This document shows positions 1 to 5,777 of a DNA stretch of 9,166 nucleotides, piece by piece. The notes below the pieces were generated by a model, which was not told the origin of the DNA, ran no database searches, and was given only the letters and a program-made list of their open reading frames with translations. This DNA comes from an uncultured Clostridia bacterium. Its GTDB lineage: Bacteria; Bacillota; Clostridia; Oscillospirales; Acutalibacteraceae. Location of the stretch: the NCBI GenBank assembly GCA_947168785.1, contig CAMVNL010000055.1:1-9166 (forward strand). Reading direction: 5' to 3'. Positions within the stretch are counted from its first letter, which is position 1. Each line of letters begins with the position of its first letter. Both the position numbers and the translations under genes were made by a program.

Positions 1-38
1 AAGGGATTTTGACTGAAATCATTCTCTCCGGACAATAA
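1..38 (+). CDS. Possible 3' end of an upstream gene (partial)
   Basis: The third forward frame is open from the window edge and reads GILTEIILSGQ before a TAA at 36-38. A strong terminator hairpin starts 31 nt later, which is the usual layout at the end of a gene. Eleven residues are too few to identify a family, and an open frame this short can arise by chance, so the call rests almost entirely on the terminator position. Confidence 0.2.
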   Translation, partial: GILTEIILSGQ

Positions 39-69
39 AGTATGGGGTTCAAAAAAGGACTGAGGCGCC

Positions 70-110
70 AAAAATAATCGGTCATCCTTAGGGTGTCCGA
101 TTATTTTTGT
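70..110 (+). terminator. Intrinsic terminator, possibly bidirectional
   Basis: A perfect 12-bp inverted repeat pairs AAAAATAATCGG (70-81) with CCGATTATTTTT (97-108). The loop can pair further: after one mismatch, CATCC (83-87) pairs with GGGTG (91-95), including one G-T pair, leaving a TTA turn. The right arm ends in a run of five T on the plus strand. The left arm gives the same run on the minus strand, so it could stop transcription from either side. It probably insulates the promoter at 224-252 from upstream transcription. Confidence 0.8.
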
Positions 111-223
111 ATCCCGCAAAAGGACCGCACACCTGCGGCAGCGGGGTTGTGCAAAATCGTGTGCCGAGGTTGTTGGCAGACCTGTCTTTCTCAGGTTCTT
201 ATTATCAATATGCGTCAATAATC

Positions 224-252
224 TTGAAAAAATATCCATTGTGCACTATACT
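224..252 (+). promoter_or_regulatory. Sigma-70-type promoter of the hydrolase/XRE operon
   Basis: TTGAAA (224-229) and TATACT (247-252) are separated by exactly 17 nt and each match the housekeeping consensus at five of six positions, in an AT-rich setting. Transcription would start near 258-260, giving a leader of about 150 nt before the ATG at 412. This is the only near-consensus pair noticed upstream of the gene. No operator palindrome overlapping it was clear. Confidence 0.7.
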
Positions 253-396
253 TTTATTATGTAATTTTAAAGAATATTCATTAATACTTAATGATTTTGA
301 GGATTATGAAAGCACAAAGAGATTATTGGTGCAATGATTAAAGCATCTATGGAATATTTCAACATCACTGCAGTCTGATGAATGATTGTCAGGAAC

Positions 397-402
397 GGAG
401 GA
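397..402 (+). promoter_or_regulatory. Ribosome binding site that fixes the hydrolase start
   Basis: GGAGGA lies 9 nt before the ATG at 412. The other in-frame ATG, at 382, lies upstream of this site and has no comparable site of its own. The 412 start also places a lysine-flanked hydrophobic segment at the very N-terminus, as expected for a signal anchor. Confidence 0.85.
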
Positions 403-411
403 CCATACATA

Positions 412-1443
412 ATGAGTAAAACAAAAACGGTGATTGCCCTCGCCTCCGCCGCTGTGGTATGCGGGGCGGCGACGTTCGGCGCGATCGCGCTGCGCAATGC
501 AGCCGCCAAAAATCGTCTTGCGGAAAAGCTGGAAGGCGGGCTTCTGCCGGCCGCTCCGCAGGTTACAGAGGAGGGAAGGGATTGTATTCATTTTCTCAGT
601 ACCGGCTCTTCTGACGCCATTCTGCTGGAAAGCGACGGGCATTTTGCCATGGTGGACGCCGGTGAGGACACCGATAATCCCCGGAACTTGCCCGGGCTGG
701 AGCTGCCCGGATTCGAGCAGGAGGTGCTTTCTTATCTGAAGCGTCATGCTGCGGATGAAAACGGCAAGGTCCATCTGGATTTCGTGCTGGGTACCCACGC
801 CCATTCCGATCATCTGGGCGGCTTCGATACGATCATTGCCGATCCGGACGTGACCGTGGACCGGGCCTATCTGAAACCCTATGACGCCTCTAAAATCACC
901 GATAATGAGATCACGGAATGGGATAATCAGGAGGTCTACGACCAGATGGCGCAGGCGCTGGAGGCCCGGGCCGTGCCGGTTGTTTCGGAGCCAAGCGATG
1001 AACCTTTTGCCTTTGGCAATCTGACGCTGACGATGTTCAACTCCGTGGATCCCGTCTCAAACAAGAAGGTGGGAGAAAATGACCAGTCCCTCTGCCTGCT
1101 GGTGGAAAAAAACGGCACGCGGGTGTTCCTTGCTGCCGATCTTGACAATAAATCCGGCGATGAAAGCCGGTTGGCGCCGCTGATCGGCAAGGTAGATCTG
1201 CTGAAGGTGGGGCACCACAGCTACAGCGGGTCCAGCTCGGCAAAGTTTATCCGCACGCTCTCCCCGACCGCCTGCGTCGTCACCAACCGGTTTGAGAGCA
1301 TGGACCGCAACACGCTGTCCCGCATCGAACGGATCTGCGGGCCGCAGTTTTATGTGACCGGCAAGGAAAACGGCGTGCTGGCGGTGCTGGGCGACGACGG
1401 CGATATCACGTATTACGGGCAGATCCAGCCGTCTGCACAATAA
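412..1443 (+). CDS. Membrane-anchored ComEC-type metallo-beta-lactamase-fold hydrolase
   Basis: A 343-residue protein. Residues 7-27 form one hydrophobic segment after MSKTKTK-like basic residues, so it is probably exported and anchored, with the enzyme domain outside. From about residue 55 it shows the metallo-beta-lactamase fold in the ComEC/Rec2-like arrangement: Asp82 in VDAGED, the metal motif HAHSDH (129-134), Asp243 in AADLD and a GHHS motif (His268-His269). Length fits stand-alone members of this group and all main metal ligands are present. In the family the domain hydrolyses phosphodiesters or similar bonds; in ComEC it is proposed to act on the non-transported DNA strand. The substrate here cannot be read from sequence; DNA, teichoic acid or another phosphate ester are possible. 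No lipobox is convincing. The XRE gene follows 23 nt downstream, so both are probably cotranscribed from 224-252. Confidence 0.85.
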   Translation: MSKTKTVIALASAAVVCGAATFGAIALRNAAAKNRLAEKLEGGLLPAAPQVTEEGRDCIHFLSTGSSDAILLESDGHFAMVDAGEDTDNPRNLPGLELPGFEQEVLSYLKRHAADENGKVHLDFVLGTHAHSDHLGGFDTIIADPDVTVDRAYLKPYDASKITDNEITEWDNQEVYDQMAQALEARAVPVVSEPSDEPFAFGNLTLTMFNSVDPVSNKKVGENDQSLCLLVEKNGTRVFLAADLDNKSGDESRLAPLIGKVDLLKVGHHSYSGSSSAKFIRTLSPTACVVTNRFESMDRNTLSRIERICGPQFYVTGKENGVLAVLGDDGDITYYGQIQPSAQ

Positions 1444-1466
1444 AAGTCAGAAAAGGAGAGAGATGA

Positions 1467-1916
1467 ATGGCAAACGCGAAAAAAGTAGGGCAGCTCATTA
1501 AAAAGGCCAGAACGGAGGCGGGGCTGACCCAGGAACAGCTGGCCCGCAAGGTAAAAAACTGCTCCGCATCCGACGTGGGCCGGGCGGAGCGCGGTGAAAA
1601 AGAGCTGACGACGGAACAGCTCAAACAGGTGGCCAAAGCCACGGGTGTGACGCAGAAATCGCTGCTGGACGCGGCAAAAGGCGCTTCTTCCGTCACAGTT
1701 AAGCCGCCGGCCGGAGCCAATACCTCCTCCATGCAGGTGACCGCCACCGAGAAAAAACTGGTGCAGCTCTATCGGGCGGCGGACAGCCGGACGAAGAAGG
1801 AAGTGATGGCTGCCCTCAAGGGAGAAACGGTGGAAACGCTGGTGGGGAGTCTTATCGGTTCCGCCTTCAGCGCTTTGACGGGCAAGAAGAACCTGCCGGA
1901 GGACGGGGAGGAATAA
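1467..1916 (+). CDS. XRE-family helix-turn-helix DNA-binding protein
   Basis: A 149-residue cytoplasmic protein with AAGGAG 8-9 nt before the ATG. Residues 6-66 form a Cro/C1-type helix-turn-helix domain: GQLIKKAR, GLTQEQLARKV (19-29), a recognition-helix region around SASDVGRAERGEK, then TTEQLKQVAKATGV. A Pro/Ala/Ser-rich linker (73-90) leads to a helical segment, TEKKLVQLYRAADSRTKKEV (94-113), of a type often found after such domains and probably used for dimerisation. The end, about 122-140, is small-residue-rich and hydrophobic (VETLVGSLIGSAFSALTG), then acidic. No metal, peptidase or ligand-binding domain is seen. It is likely a transcription regulator, and being second in a two-gene unit it may control that unit, but its sites are not identifiable. 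The link to the hydrolase is by position only. Confidence 0.85.
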   Translation: MANAKKVGQLIKKARTEAGLTQEQLARKVKNCSASDVGRAERGEKELTTEQLKQVAKATGVTQKSLLDAAKGASSVTVKPPAGANTSSMQVTATEKKLVQLYRAADSRTKKEVMAALKGETVETLVGSLIGSAFSALTGKKNLPEDGEE

Positions 1917-2025
1917 ACCGCTGTCGTTCAAGAGGAACGGAGATGCAGCGCCGCAAAGCCGGGTTCAGCGTTTTCTGCGTCGCCGAAGCGCTGTGAAGCA
2001 GAAACAGGATGATCAATCAGAAAAA
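1917..2025. other. Non-coding stretch with two nested hairpins
   Basis: No gene is seen here. CGCTG (1919-1923) pairs with CAGCG (1946-1950) and encloses CGTTC/GAACG (1925-1929, 1935-1939) around an AAGAG loop. Further on, TTTCTGC (1972-1978) pairs with GCAGAAA (1998-2004) and encloses a short CGC/GCG stem. Neither has a T-run on the plus strand, so they are not clear terminators for the XRE gene. They may be part of a structured 3' untranslated region. Confidence 0.45.
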
Positions 2026-2092
2026 GGTTCATCACGGAAAATGGTGTGATTTGTTTGTTGACAACAAATTCCACAAGAATCTGTGATGAACC
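2026..2092. repeat. 67-nt near-palindromic hairpin flanked by A-tracts
   Basis: GGTTCATCACGGA (2026-2038) pairs with TCTGTGATGAACC (2080-2092): 13 pairs with one G-T. Inside, after a small internal loop, GTG (2044-2046) pairs with CAC (2072-2074), and ATTTGTT (2049-2055) pairs with AACAAAT (2063-2069). The centre also holds an exact odd palindrome, TTTGTTG-A-CAACAAA (2054-2068). Five A flank it on the left and six on the right. It could be a second terminator for minus-strand transcripts (TTTTT follows on that strand), a structured RNA, or a miniature inverted-repeat element. One copy gives no way to decide. Confidence 0.6.
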
Positions 2093-2125
2093 AAAAAAGG
2101 ACAGGCCGAAAACGGTCTGTCCTTT
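2093..2125 (-). terminator. Intrinsic terminator of the minus-strand operon
   Basis: AAAGGACAGGCCG (2096-2108) pairs with CGGTCTGTCCTTT (2113-2125): 13 pairs with one G-T and an AAAA loop. On the minus strand the stem runs straight into six T (2098 to 2093), the classic intrinsic terminator form. On the plus strand the tail CTTTCGTG is a poor T-tract, so it is best oriented for transcripts leaving the transporter gene, whose stop codon lies 117 nt upstream in that direction. Confidence 0.8.
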
Positions 2126-2241
2126 CGTGTCGTATGGGGTGTTGAAACGGCTGCCCTGCTTTCTCCGGTCGCCTGCGCGGGAAAGCGAGGGGGCGAGGAT
2201 CCGGCTGGGCCGGAACGTCGTTTCAATCCGAAGGGGAACGC
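2126..2241. other. 3' untranslated region of the minus-strand operon
   Basis: No gene is seen between the terminator and the transporter stop codon. The stretch is GC-rich. It contains a 5-bp hairpin, CCGGC/GCCGG (2201-2213), and an 8-bp inverted repeat, TTGAAACG (2142-2149) with CGTTTCAA (2219-2226), which could bring the two ends of the region together in RNA. Confidence 0.4.
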
Positions 2242-3768
2242 TTACGCCTTCTCCGGCTCCGGACGGTCGTTGACGCTTTCCACGTAATCGGAAACCATTC
2301 TGTTTCTTCTTTCGGAAAGCTCATAGTACATCTGCGCGCGGCGCTTTTTGTTGATGGGCCAGAGCATCTTGGGCACGATGCCGAGAATGCTGGTCAGGAA
2401 GGGAACGACCGTGGACAGGGCGAAGAGCCAGAACTTGGTCTTTTCGCTCTGGGTGCCGATCTTGAGGCCCTGCACGTAGCCAACCTTTTTCATGACGAAG
2501 TTGTTGATGGTGCCCATGAAGATGCCCTGCAGCTTGGCGACCAATCCCTTGGCGACGCCGGTGGTGGCTTCCATCCGGTAACCGTTTTTCCACTCGCAGT
2601 AGTCCATGGCCTCGTTCCACAGATCCGCATTGATGACCTTGTTGACGCCGAACAGGAGTTTGCCGAAGAATTCGGTGAAGCCGTAGCCGATGAGCATGGG
2701 CTTGAGCTTCAGGTAGTTCTTGTTGATCATGCCCAGGCCGAAGAAGCCCAGGGTGACCATGTCGCCGTAGAAGTCGGAGCCCACCCACAGGAACTTGGAG
2801 GAGAAGCGTTTGCGCAGCGGCGCCACAAAGGCGTAGCTGATGCTGCCCACCGGGGCCGAAATGCCGCTGACCAGCGCCTTGGCGGTGTTGATCATGGAAT
2901 CGCCGCCAAACACGTCGATCCAGTAGTTCTGCTGGCTGGTGCCCACGCCGAAACCGGCAAGGAAGTCGGAAAGGGTCATCAGCAGCACGGGGTAGTTGGT
3001 AAAGATGGCGTGGAAGCCCGCCTTCAGGTCGGGGCGCTCCAGCGACTGAGGCACGCGCTCATCCGACTGCATGAAGAACCAGAAGGTGAACGCGGAGGAG
3101 ACCAGCGCCGTGCCGACGCCCATGCCCATGAAGATCGTGCGCAGCTGGGTCTTCCACCGGCCGGTGGTGATCATGTCGTACATGAAGCCGAACACGTAAC
3201 CGGGAACGTCCTCTCCCATGTAACCGGTCAAAAGCTCCGCCAGTGTGATCAGACGCACACGTTCGTTGGGGTTCGGGGTGATGGTGCTCATATAACCGCT
3301 GCGCGCCACCCCGGTAAAGGTGTTGGCGGTCTCGGTGAGCACGCTGAAGGCAAAGTAGAAGATCAGCTTCGGGATATAGGTTCCCGGGGTGTTCGGGAAG
3401 AAGTAGGGCAGGAACCAGTAGAGCAGGCCGATCAGGGTCATGGGGATCTGGAAGAACACCAGATAGGGACGGAACTTGCCGATGCGGGTACGGGTGTTGT
3501 CCACAATGGCGGAAATGAAGGTATCGTTGATGATATCCCACGCGCCGGTGAACAGGCCCACGATGGCGGAAATGCCGAAGTCGATCTTGACCACGTCCCA
3601 GATGTACCGCTGGCTGTAGCCGTTGATGTTGAAGGTGTTGGACCAGTCGTTGAACAGATAGGCGATCGTTTCCTTGGTGCCGACGTAGTTATAGCTTCGG
3701 AAAACGTTTGCCGTCAACGTTTTTTCGTCAACCTCGGCGGGCGCTTGCGTGTTTTTCTGCTCAGCCAT
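2242..3768 (-). CDS. GPH-family (MelB-like) cation-coupled MFS transporter
   Basis: A 508-residue membrane protein with many hydrophobic helices, consistent with the twelve of the major facilitator superfamily. Residues 77-82 read WDIIND, which matches the DxxxD pair (Asp55, Asp59) that binds the coupling cation in E. coli MelB. DNTRTRIGKFRPYL follows (90-103), the family's loop 2-3 signature. This supports sodium- or proton-driven symport. Substrate is unknown: GPH members mostly take up glycosides or uronides, but no glycosidase or sugar kinase lies in this operon. The start is ATG with GGAGG (3778-3782), 9 nt upstream inside the preceding gene; the two frames overlap by 8 nt, implying translational coupling. 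It ends in a charged cytoplasmic tail rich in Arg and Glu. As last gene of the unit it is followed by the terminator at 2093-2125. Confidence 0.88.
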   Translation of the reverse strand: MAEQKNTQAPAEVDEKTLTANVFRSYNYVGTKETIAYLFNDWSNTFNINGYSQRYIWDVVKIDFGISAIVGLFTGAWDIINDTFISAIVDNTRTRIGKFRPYLVFFQIPMTLIGLLYWFLPYFFPNTPGTYIPKLIFYFAFSVLTETANTFTGVARSGYMSTITPNPNERVRLITLAELLTGYMGEDVPGYVFGFMYDMITTGRWKTQLRTIFMGMGVGTALVSSAFTFWFFMQSDERVPQSLERPDLKAGFHAIFTNYPVLLMTLSDFLAGFGVGTSQQNYWIDVFGGDSMINTAKALVSGISAPVGSISYAFVAPLRKRFSSKFLWVGSDFYGDMVTLGFFGLGMINKNYLKLKPMLIGYGFTEFFGKLLFGVNKVINADLWNEAMDYCEWKNGYRMEATTGVAKGLVAKLQGIFMGTINNFVMKKVGYVQGLKIGTQSEKTKFWLFALSTVVPFLTSILGIVPKMLWPINKKRRAQMYYELSERRNRMVSDYVESVNDRPEPEKA

Positions 3769-4873
3769 TGTTTTCCACCTCCAGTTCCAGCTCCGTAATG
3801 TAGACGATCAGTTCGTCCGTATAAGTGTGTCCCCCGTATTCCAGCGTCATGGTGACCGTCGCGGTCTCCTCCGGCGCTTTATGCACCGTCATGACGCCGT
3901 CCGCGTCAATGGAGAGCGCATTCGGATCGGAGGGGGTAAAGGTCAGGGTGAAGTCTTCCCCTGCCATGGCCGCTTCGCTGACCTTTACGTCGGCGGGCAG
4001 CGCCTTCATATCGCCTGCCTTGGCGGCGATGGCGCGTTCAAGGAAACGGGCCCCGTACCAGGAGAAATCCACGTGCTGCGTGGTTTTGTAGGGCAGCACG
4101 ACCCGGGTCTGCGCGGCGCCTTCCAGCAGCGGCGCGTAGGCGTCCGTCAGCGTGACGTCGGCGGTGAGCCGCAGATCCGTATGGATCGCCACGTTCAGCA
4201 GCCGGTCGTAAACGCGGTCGATTTCGAAATGCAGATAACAGCTTTGCACTTCGGCGGTTACCTCGGCGGCGCTGACGGCGGCGGAGAATTTCTCCAGCGC
4301 GCCTTCATAGATCTCGCCGGAGGTGAACGCCGCGGCGTCAACAGAGGCGGGGTCCAGGGTCAGGTCCACGAAATAAATACCGTCGTCGGTGACTTCGCCC
4401 TCTTCGTCGGTGCGGCCCTGCTCCGCGGTGAATTCCGTAATGGCGTTCGGGTCCAGCTGCAGCGCGGGGGCGTTCTCCGCTTCATTCATTCTGACGTTCG
4501 AGGCGGAGGGGTAGAGGGCGGAAAATTCGCCGGCGGCGCCGTCCCGGATCAGGGAGATCACGGCGTTGTCGTCATAGGCGAAGGGCAGCTCCATATCGCC
4601 GCCCAGGTCCACGTCGGTCCGCCAGGAGCCCTCCGCTTCATCGGAGGCGACGGCGGCGGCGTACAGGCCGTTCAGATAGTCCGCCAGCGCGGCTTTTTCC
4701 GTCGGCAGCGCCGTGGCTGAGGGCTGCGGGGCGATTTCGGGCATCTGGAAACGCGGCTTGTTTATCTCGTTCTTGGCGTAGAGCGCCACGGCGCCGAAGC
4801 AGCCGCCCAGGAGAACGAGGATCAGAAGGGCGATCAGCAGGCGTTTGCCGGTTTTTCCCATCGGCTTACTCAT
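3761..4873 (-). CDS. Membrane-anchored protein with Big2-like Ig domain
   Basis: A 370-residue protein of unknown function. A basic N-terminus (KPMGKTGKR) precedes a hydrophobic segment (12-33) containing LLGGC. Cys25 could be a lipobox cysteine, but the hydrophobic run continues past it, so a simple transmembrane anchor is equally possible. A Pro/Ser/Thr-rich linker (about 39-58) leads to a large acidic region, presumably extracellular, that I do not recognise (about 60-290). The last part (about 305-365) resembles a bacterial Ig-like Big2 domain: NALSIDADGVMTV, then ATVTMTLEYGGHTYT. Its start overlaps the end of the zinc-ribbon gene by 4 nt, so the two are probably translated together and may work as partners. 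There are no enzyme motifs; a binding, scaffold or envelope role is inference. Confidence 0.75.
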   Translation of the reverse strand: MSKPMGKTGKRLLIALLILVLLGGCFGAVALYAKNEINKPRFQMPEIAPQPSATALPTEKAALADYLNGLYAAAVASDEAEGSWRTDVDLGGDMELPFAYDDNAVISLIRDGAAGEFSALYPSASNVRMNEAENAPALQLDPNAITEFTAEQGRTDEEGEVTDDGIYFVDLTLDPASVDAAAFTSGEIYEGALEKFSAAVSAAEVTAEVQSCYLHFEIDRVYDRLLNVAIHTDLRLTADVTLTDAYAPLLEGAAQTRVVLPYKTTQHVDFSWYGARFLERAIAAKAGDMKALPADVKVSEAAMAGEDFTLTFTPSDPNALSIDADGVMTVHKAPEETATVTMTLEYGGHTYTDELIVYITELELEVENNG

Positions 4874-5736
4874 AACTCTTTGCCCTCCTCTTCTGCCTTC
4901 AGCGCTTCTTCCAGCTGCTTCATGCGTTCTTCTCTCTCGTCGTCGCTTTCAAATACCGGCAGCGGCAGGCTGTCGAGATCGACTTCGCCCGCCCGCACCT
5001 TCTTGAGCATCTCGCGGCGCTTGATATCGTTTTCTTTATATTTGGGCTCAATGCCCTTTTTCAGCATGGCGCGGTTGAGCAGGAACAGCACCGCAAACAT
5101 GGCGCAGGCCGCAAGGGAACCGAAGCCCAGCGACACGGCGGCGGTTTCGCTGTCCGCCGTGGTGAATTTCGTCACGAGGACCGCGATCTGGCCCACGGCG
5201 GAAAGGATCGCGCCGATGAGGGCGGCGTTCTTCATGAACTTGGCGCTTTTTGTCAGGTTCAGAAAGCTGAGGATGTAAGCCACCAGAATGACCACGTCCA
5301 GCAGCGCGGCGCAGACGAATACCGCCGCGGGGATCAGCGCCGCAACGGTCTGCGGCCTGACCAGCGTGCTGTTCAGAAAGTGGGGCAGGTTTGTCAGCAG
5401 CCCGTTCTGGAAGCTCTGGATCAGCCCGATGATCCCGACGGAAAAGGACCGCTCAAAGAGGGGCAGCATGAATTTTACGCCGCCGAAGGGGACGACCAGC
5501 GCAGCCGCAGCCAGCAGCGTAAACACCAGCCGGGCAATGGCCGGCTTGCTGCCGATAAAGGCTGCTTTGACGCGGGCGATGACCATCCGGGCCGCCGCGC
5601 CCTCCAGCTCCGTCCGCTTGGCGTCACGCATCAGCTTGCCCTCCTGGGTGTAATAGCGGATGTTGACGCCGCAGTGTTTACAGTTTGGTTTTAAGTCATA
5701 GAAGGGGATTTCGCCCCCGCATTTCGGACAATGCAA
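4870..5736 (-). CDS. Zinc-ribbon membrane protein with TTG start
   Basis: A 288-residue protein. The N-terminus is a CPxCG-type zinc ribbon with all four cysteines (Cys3, Cys6, Cys19, Cys22). Four hydrophobic segments follow, about 66-83, 131-158, 170-189 and 202-220. A long charged C-terminal tail (222-288) ends in a Lys/Glu-rich, possibly coiled-coil helix. With an even helix number, ribbon and tail should both be cytoplasmic. The start codon is TTG (5736-5734). It is supported because the zinc ribbon begins at residue 3, AGGAG lies 10 nt upstream, and the next in-frame ATG (residue 36) would delete the ribbon. Zinc ribbons on membrane proteins of this type are common in Bacillota, mostly uncharacterised. 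Its 4-nt overlap with the next gene suggests coupled expression of a two-part membrane assembly. Confidence 0.8.
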   Translation of the reverse strand: MHCPKCGGEIPFYDLKPNCKHCGVNIRYYTQEGKLMRDAKRTELEGAAARMVIARVKAAFIGSKPAIARLVFTLLAAAALVVPFGGVKFMLPLFERSFSVGIIGLIQSFQNGLLTNLPHFLNSTLVRPQTVAALIPAAVFVCAALLDVVILVAYILSFLNLTKSAKFMKNAALIGAILSAVGQIAVLVTKFTTADSETAAVSLGFGSLAACAMFAVLFLLNRAMLKKGIEPKYKENDIKRREMLKKVRAGEVDLDSLPLPVFESDDEREERMKQLEEALKAEEEGKEL

Positions 5737-5744
5737 AAACAGAA

Positions 5745-5768
5745 CACTCCTTTCGGTTCAGACCGAAA
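5745..5768 (-). promoter_or_regulatory. Hairpin abutting the zinc-ribbon gene ribosome binding site
   Basis: In the 41-nt gap after the SGNH gene, TTTCGGT and ACCGAAA (plus-strand 5751-5757 and 5762-5768) form a perfect 7-bp stem with a 4-nt loop. On the minus strand the second arm runs into AAAGGAG, so pairing would cover the first bases of the ribosome binding site. It is not an intrinsic terminator, since the nearest T-run begins about 10 nt after the stem. It could tune translation or protect processed mRNA ends; neither is shown. Confidence 0.5.
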
Positions 5769-5777
5769 CGCCGAAAA

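Larger units (their letters stand above)
109..411. other. Intergenic spacer and leader, no convincing gene
   Basis: Between the terminator and the hydrolase start there is no open frame with both a good ribosome binding site and a recognisable product. The first part (120-180) is mixed in composition and can fold: GCACACCTGC (127-136) pairs with GCGGG and TGTGC (141-145, 148-152) across a 2-nt bulge. The second part (about 190-345) is much more AT-rich than the flanking coding DNA and holds the promoter. Two tiny frames in the leader (306-341 and 335-379) have weak or poorly spaced ribosome binding sites. Confidence 0.6.

Noticed and set aside
181..205. ACCTG/CAGGT hairpin followed by T-rich DNA as a second terminator
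   Set aside because: The stem is only five pairs with a seven-nt loop and no uninterrupted T-run, too weak beside the strong hairpin at 70-108.
107..337. Plus-strand open frame of 76 codons in the spacer
   Set aside because: It begins with TTG inside the terminator arm, has no ribosome binding site, runs through the predicted promoter and its product looks like translated non-coding DNA.
304..1931. Minus-strand open frames over the hydrolase and XRE genes
   Set aside because: They mirror the coding frames of two genes with clear family motifs and good ribosome binding sites; no independent evidence supports them.
2018..2100. Target-site duplication around the 67-nt palindrome
   Set aside because: The flanks share only a run of A (five on the left, six on the right). 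Eight-base flanks differ, so no real duplication can be claimed.
2220..2229. GTTTCAATCC, which resembles the beginning of a common CRISPR repeat
   Set aside because: There is one copy only, with no spaced repetition nearby. The resemblance is ten bases and is better explained as one arm of the 8-bp inverted repeat with 2142-2149.
3010..4720. Two long plus-strand open frames (3010-3798 and 3749-4720)
   Set aside because: They are antisense to the transporter and the Ig-domain protein, rich in Gly/Arg/His/Val, with no recognisable domain. The minus-strand genes explain the sequence fully.
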